A stretch of 35,112 nt of DNA from Solobacterium sp. (GTDB lineage Bacteria > Bacillota_I > Bacilli_A > Erysipelotrichales > Erysipelotrichaceae). Position 1 is the stretch's first letter. Every line of letters begins with the position of its first letter. The stretch lies in the NCBI GenBank assembly GCA_017512555.1, contig JAFWFE010000060.1:1-35112 (forward strand). Direction: 5' to 3'. Position numbers and translations under genes: made by a program. The notes beneath the pieces were generated by a model. That model did not search any database, was not told the origin of the DNA, and saw nothing but the letters and a program-made list of their open reading frames with translations. Shown here piece by piece: positions 32,534 to 35,112 of the stretch.

Positions 32534-33070
32534 TTATTTCTTCTTGAAGAACTGATCGATATTATCATAAAGGAAAGATTTTCTGGCTTTACCCAGATAC
32601 TTTCCTTTTTTATCGTAGTATCTGGTTATACCGTCATCGATCAGGCTTTTCCGGCTGTATCCGATGCGTTTTCCGTCAGCGTCATAGTAGACAGTAAGAT
32701 CATCCGCCAGGGGACTCCTGCGGCTGTATCCGATACTATGATGATCCCGGTCGTAATAATTCGTTACGGAGTCGTAAAGGAGATTCTTCCGGCTGTATCC
32801 GATCGCTTTCAATTCCGGACCCTCAGAAATCGTCACGTCCGGGAATAACAATGACTTTCTGCCAGCGCTCAGATCATCATCGGTAAACATCCGGATATCT
32901 TCGATACTGTCTTCATTGTCTTTGCCAGCGGGATATTCATCCTCTTGGTCATCATCAAAAGAAGGAACTTCCCAGTCTTCCTCATTATCGGTATCTTCGT
33001 CATAGGACCCAAAAGGAAAGCCTTCCCAGTCTATTTCTTCATCCAGAAGATCAGTATCTTTCTTTTTCAT
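32534..33070 (-). CDS. Acidic protein with 23-residue IGYSRK repeats
   Basis: This 178-residue protein is not recognised. Residues 1-66 are highly acidic (Asp/Glu rich), and residues 69-178 are basic and repetitive. Units start at I90, I113, I136 and L159 with an exact period of 23. Each unit follows the pattern IGYSRKS, then DD or YD, then YYD and G or K. A first degenerate copy covers about 69-89 (AGRKSLLFPD...). No signal or membrane segment is seen, so it is likely cytoplasmic. AAGGAT lies before the ATG. It is 19 bases downstream of the EamA transporter gene on the same strand. Its function is unknown; the repeats suggest a beta-hairpin binding surface. Confidence 0.6.
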   Translation of the reverse strand: MKKKDTDLLDEEIDWEGFPFGSYDEDTDNEEDWEVPSFDDDQEDEYPAGKDNEDSIEDIRMFTDDDLSAGRKSLLFPDVTISEGPELKAIGYSRKNLLYDSVTNYYDRDHHSIGYSRRSPLADDLTVYYDADGKRIGYSRKSLIDDGITRYYDKKGKYLGKARKSFLYDNIDQFFKKK

Positions 33071-33089
33071 GGTTATCCTTCACAAGTTA

Positions 33090-33956
33090 TTATGATCCGC
33101 GTTCGCTGATCAGCGATGAAAGAAGAATCATCACGGCACCTGCACAACCTGCAGCAGAGAGTGATTCGTTGAGAAAAACAGCAGAGAGGATCAGCGCAAA
33201 GACCGGGTCAATATAACCAAGTACGGCTGCAGTCTGTGCCTTGATTCCCTTCAGACTGTCAAAATACAATACATAGGCAACTCCGGTATGAAACACACCC
33301 ACAATCAGCAGTAACATGATCGTCTGAATACTGAAAGAGGTAAACCGGAAACTCCCGGTCATGATCAGATACGGAAACAGGATCACTGCCGAAGAGAAGA
33401 TCTGGATCAGTGTCTTCCCGTAGGAATCATAATCCGGGGCTTTCTTATTGATGATGACAACGATGGCGTATAGTACTGCTGCCGAAAGACCATACAGCAC
33501 ACCGGTAATATTGACTGTCTCTGCTCCGGTCAGCCCGGTCACCAGAACCATGCCAAGAATAGATACAGCGGCACAGATCACTTTTTTGCCAGTTAGTTTC
33601 TCCCGTAAGAATATCGGGGACAGGAGAATGACAATCGTCGGCTGCATATAATAGCACAATGTCGCAATGCCCACAGTCGTATAGCGATACGCTTCAAACA
33701 AGAGGATCCAGTTGATTCCGTTCATAGCCCCGCACAGAATATAGCGCAGGACCTCGCGCCGCGGGAACCCGGACAACGCGTTCTTCCTGCGCAGAAGAAT
33801 CATGAGATAAAGAAATGCCGAACCGATAACACCACGCAGAAAAGCCAGCAATTCCGAAGAAACAGGAAGATATCTGCGGAAGATGCCGATACTGCCAAAG
33901 ATCAACATGGCCAGGGTCATCCCTGTAAGCGAACGTAGGTTATTCTTTTCTTCCAT
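33090..33956 (-). CDS. EamA/DMT superfamily transporter
   Basis: The 288-residue protein has about ten predicted membrane helices in two EamA repeats. The second repeat ends in the pattern LGYIDPVFALILSAVFLNESLS. These drug/metabolite transporters move amino acids, purines or other small compounds. The gene is divergent from the flavodiiron protein gene; the 136-base gap (33957-34092) is AT-rich. The repeat-protein gene follows 19 bases after the stop and is probably co-transcribed. The substrate cannot be predicted. Confidence 0.87.
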   Translation of the reverse strand: MEEKNNLRSLTGMTLAMLIFGSIGIFRRYLPVSSELLAFLRGVIGSAFLYLMILLRRKNALSGFPRREVLRYILCGAMNGINWILLFEAYRYTTVGIATLCYYMQPTIVILLSPIFLREKLTGKKVICAAVSILGMVLVTGLTGAETVNITGVLYGLSAAVLYAIVVIINKKAPDYDSYGKTLIQIFSSAVILFPYLIMTGSFRFTSFSIQTIMLLLIVGVFHTGVAYVLYFDSLKGIKAQTAAVLGYIDPVFALILSAVFLNESLSAAGCAGAVMILLSSLISERGS

Positions 33957-34092
33957 AACTGTATATTAGTATATTTTGTTGACAAAGAATATACCAGGAG
34001 AAACACCTGCGGAAAAATAGAGAATCTGACACAATACAATGTATAATATCTCTGTGACCGTAACATACATATGTATGCAGGAGGATAAAGAT

Positions 34093-35112
34093 ATGGTTAT
34101 TACAAAAGATATTATTTACGCAGGTGTGGATGATCATCAGGTAGATCTGTTTGAGGGACAGTTTACGGTTCCTCTGGGAATGGCTTACAACTCCTATGTG
34201 ATCCTTGATGAGAAGACAGCCGTTATGGATACGGTAGACGGAAAGTTTACCCAGGTATGGCTGAATAACCTGAAGGAAATTCTCGGAGACAAGACACCGG
34301 ATTATCTGGTGATCCATCATATGGAACCGGACCATTCCGCAAGTATTCAGGCCTTTACGGAGGTATATCCGGAGACAGTACTCGTCGGAAACGCGCAGAC
34401 ATTCAAGTTCATGGATCAGTTCTATCCGGGTCTGCAGAACACAAAGAGACAGATTGTGACAAACAATGGTACTCTTGAACTCGGAACACATACACTGACA
34501 TTCGTCTTTGCGCCGATGGTACACTGGCCGGAAGTTATGATGAGTTATGATTCTCAGGACAAGGTGTTATTCTCGGCAGACGCGTTTGGTAAATTCGGTG
34601 CCAACGATGTGGAAGATCCTGAGGGATGGGATTGTGAAGCCAGAAGATATTACTTCGGTATCGTAGGCAAATACGGACCGCAGGTACAGGCAGTACTGAA
34701 GAAAGCACAGGCTCTGGATATCCAGATCATCTGTTCACTGCATGGACCGGTACTCACTGAGAATATCGCGTACTACGTGGATAAGTACAATACCTGGTCT
34801 TCTTATGAACCGGAAGATGAAGGTGTATTCATCGCTTATGCGTCAATCTACGGACATACAAAAGAAGCTGCGGAAAAACTGGCAGAGATTCTGGAAGAAA
34901 AGGGAATCGAGTATAAGATCGCTGATCTTGCCCGTGAAGACATCTACGAATGTGTAGAGAATGGTTTCCGCTATAGTAAACTGGTACTCGCTTCCGTCAC
35001 TTACAATACAGAAGTATTCCCGGTGATGAAACAGTATATCGAACTGTTAAAGGAACGGAACTATCAGAAGCGTACGGTTGCCTTCATTGAGAATGGTACC
35101 TGGGCTCCGATG
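34093..35112 (+). CDS. Flavodiiron protein (A-type flavoprotein), 3' truncated by the window
   Basis: The gene runs off the end of the window; 340 residues are seen of about 395-400. The N-terminal metallo-beta-lactamase-like domain carries the diiron ligands as HMEPDH (H76, E78, D80, H81), H144 (MVHWPE), D163 (SADAFG) and H217 (SLHGP). The flavodoxin domain begins near 247 with the FMN-binding ASIYGHT. These enzymes reduce O2 or nitric oxide, protecting anaerobes. GGAGGATAA lies upstream of the ATG. A TATAAT at 34042-34047 is the only promoter-like element seen and lacks a good -35. Confidence 0.92.
   Translation, partial: MVITKDIIYAGVDDHQVDLFEGQFTVPLGMAYNSYVILDEKTAVMDTVDGKFTQVWLNNLKEILGDKTPDYLVIHHMEPDHSASIQAFTEVYPETVLVGNAQTFKFMDQFYPGLQNTKRQIVTNNGTLELGTHTLTFVFAPMVHWPEVMMSYDSQDKVLFSADAFGKFGANDVEDPEGWDCEARRYYFGIVGKYGPQVQAVLKKAQALDIQIICSLHGPVLTENIAYYVDKYNTWSSYEPEDEGVFIAYASIYGHTKEAAEKLAEILEEKGIEYKIADLAREDIYECVENGFRYSKLVLASVTYNTEVFPVMKQYIELLKERNYQKRTVAFIENGTWAPM

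Noticed and set aside
33940..34524. 194-codon minus-strand frame opposite the flavodiiron gene
   Set aside because: The plus strand encodes all the diiron ligands in one frame; the antisense translation has no motifs and overlaps the EamA gene start.

Overview
The window is a densely packed bacterial chromosome segment of moderate GC. No phage, insertion sequence, tRNA, rRNA or CRISPR array is visible. It most likely comes from an anaerobic gut or rumen Bacillota (Firmicutes), of Lachnospiraceae or Erysipelotrichaceae type. This is inferred from AGGAGG-type ribosome binding sites, a YesM/YesN two-component pair beside an LplABC-type sugar ABC transporter, a GH13_18 phosphorylase, and an A-type flavodiiron protein at the right edge. 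The lineage cannot be fixed from this sequence alone.

Region 1 (1-3861) is an operon: the 3' end of an unknown gene, a CE2-type SGNH carbohydrate esterase, a P-loop small-molecule kinase, and a sucrose-phosphorylase-family (GH13_18) enzyme with an extra block of about 65 residues before its nucleophile. A bidirectional terminator closes it. Together they look like a small catabolic module: deacylate, phosphorolyse, phosphorylate.

Region 2 (3876-21433) consists of two divergent arms on a shared control region (9431-9635). The leftward arm encodes ester hydrolases and helpers: an EstA-like esterase, a type-B carboxylesterase, a DUF3237 protein, a NIF3 protein and a double-domain PHB-depolymerase-like hydrolase. 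The rightward arm encodes a lipoprotein solute-binding protein, a YesM-like histidine kinase, a YesN-like regulator, an unknown single-pass membrane protein, two permeases, a beta-lactamase-fold serine hydrolase, a polysaccharide deacetylase, a YesL/DUF624 membrane protein and its own ABC ATPase. No classical glycoside hydrolase is present in either arm. The locus therefore looks built for uptake and de-esterification of an acylated sugar or similar ester, sensed by the YesMN pair. Several hairpins probably set different expression levels along both arms.

Region 3 (21494-25146) holds a MATE transporter fused to an RsbW-like ATPase domain, a membrane-anchored metallophosphoesterase and a nitroreductase. 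Region 4 (25160-28706) holds a UDP-xylose synthase-like enzyme divergent from a polyprenol-phosphate-type glycosyltransferase and a GT-C-like membrane protein, suggesting surface glycan synthesis. Region 5 (28772-33956) holds a zinc-ribbon membrane protein and TPM protein pair, an alpha/beta hydrolase, a PAP2 phosphatase, and convergently an acidic protein with 23-residue repeats and an EamA transporter. The window ends inside a flavodiiron protein gene (34093 onward).
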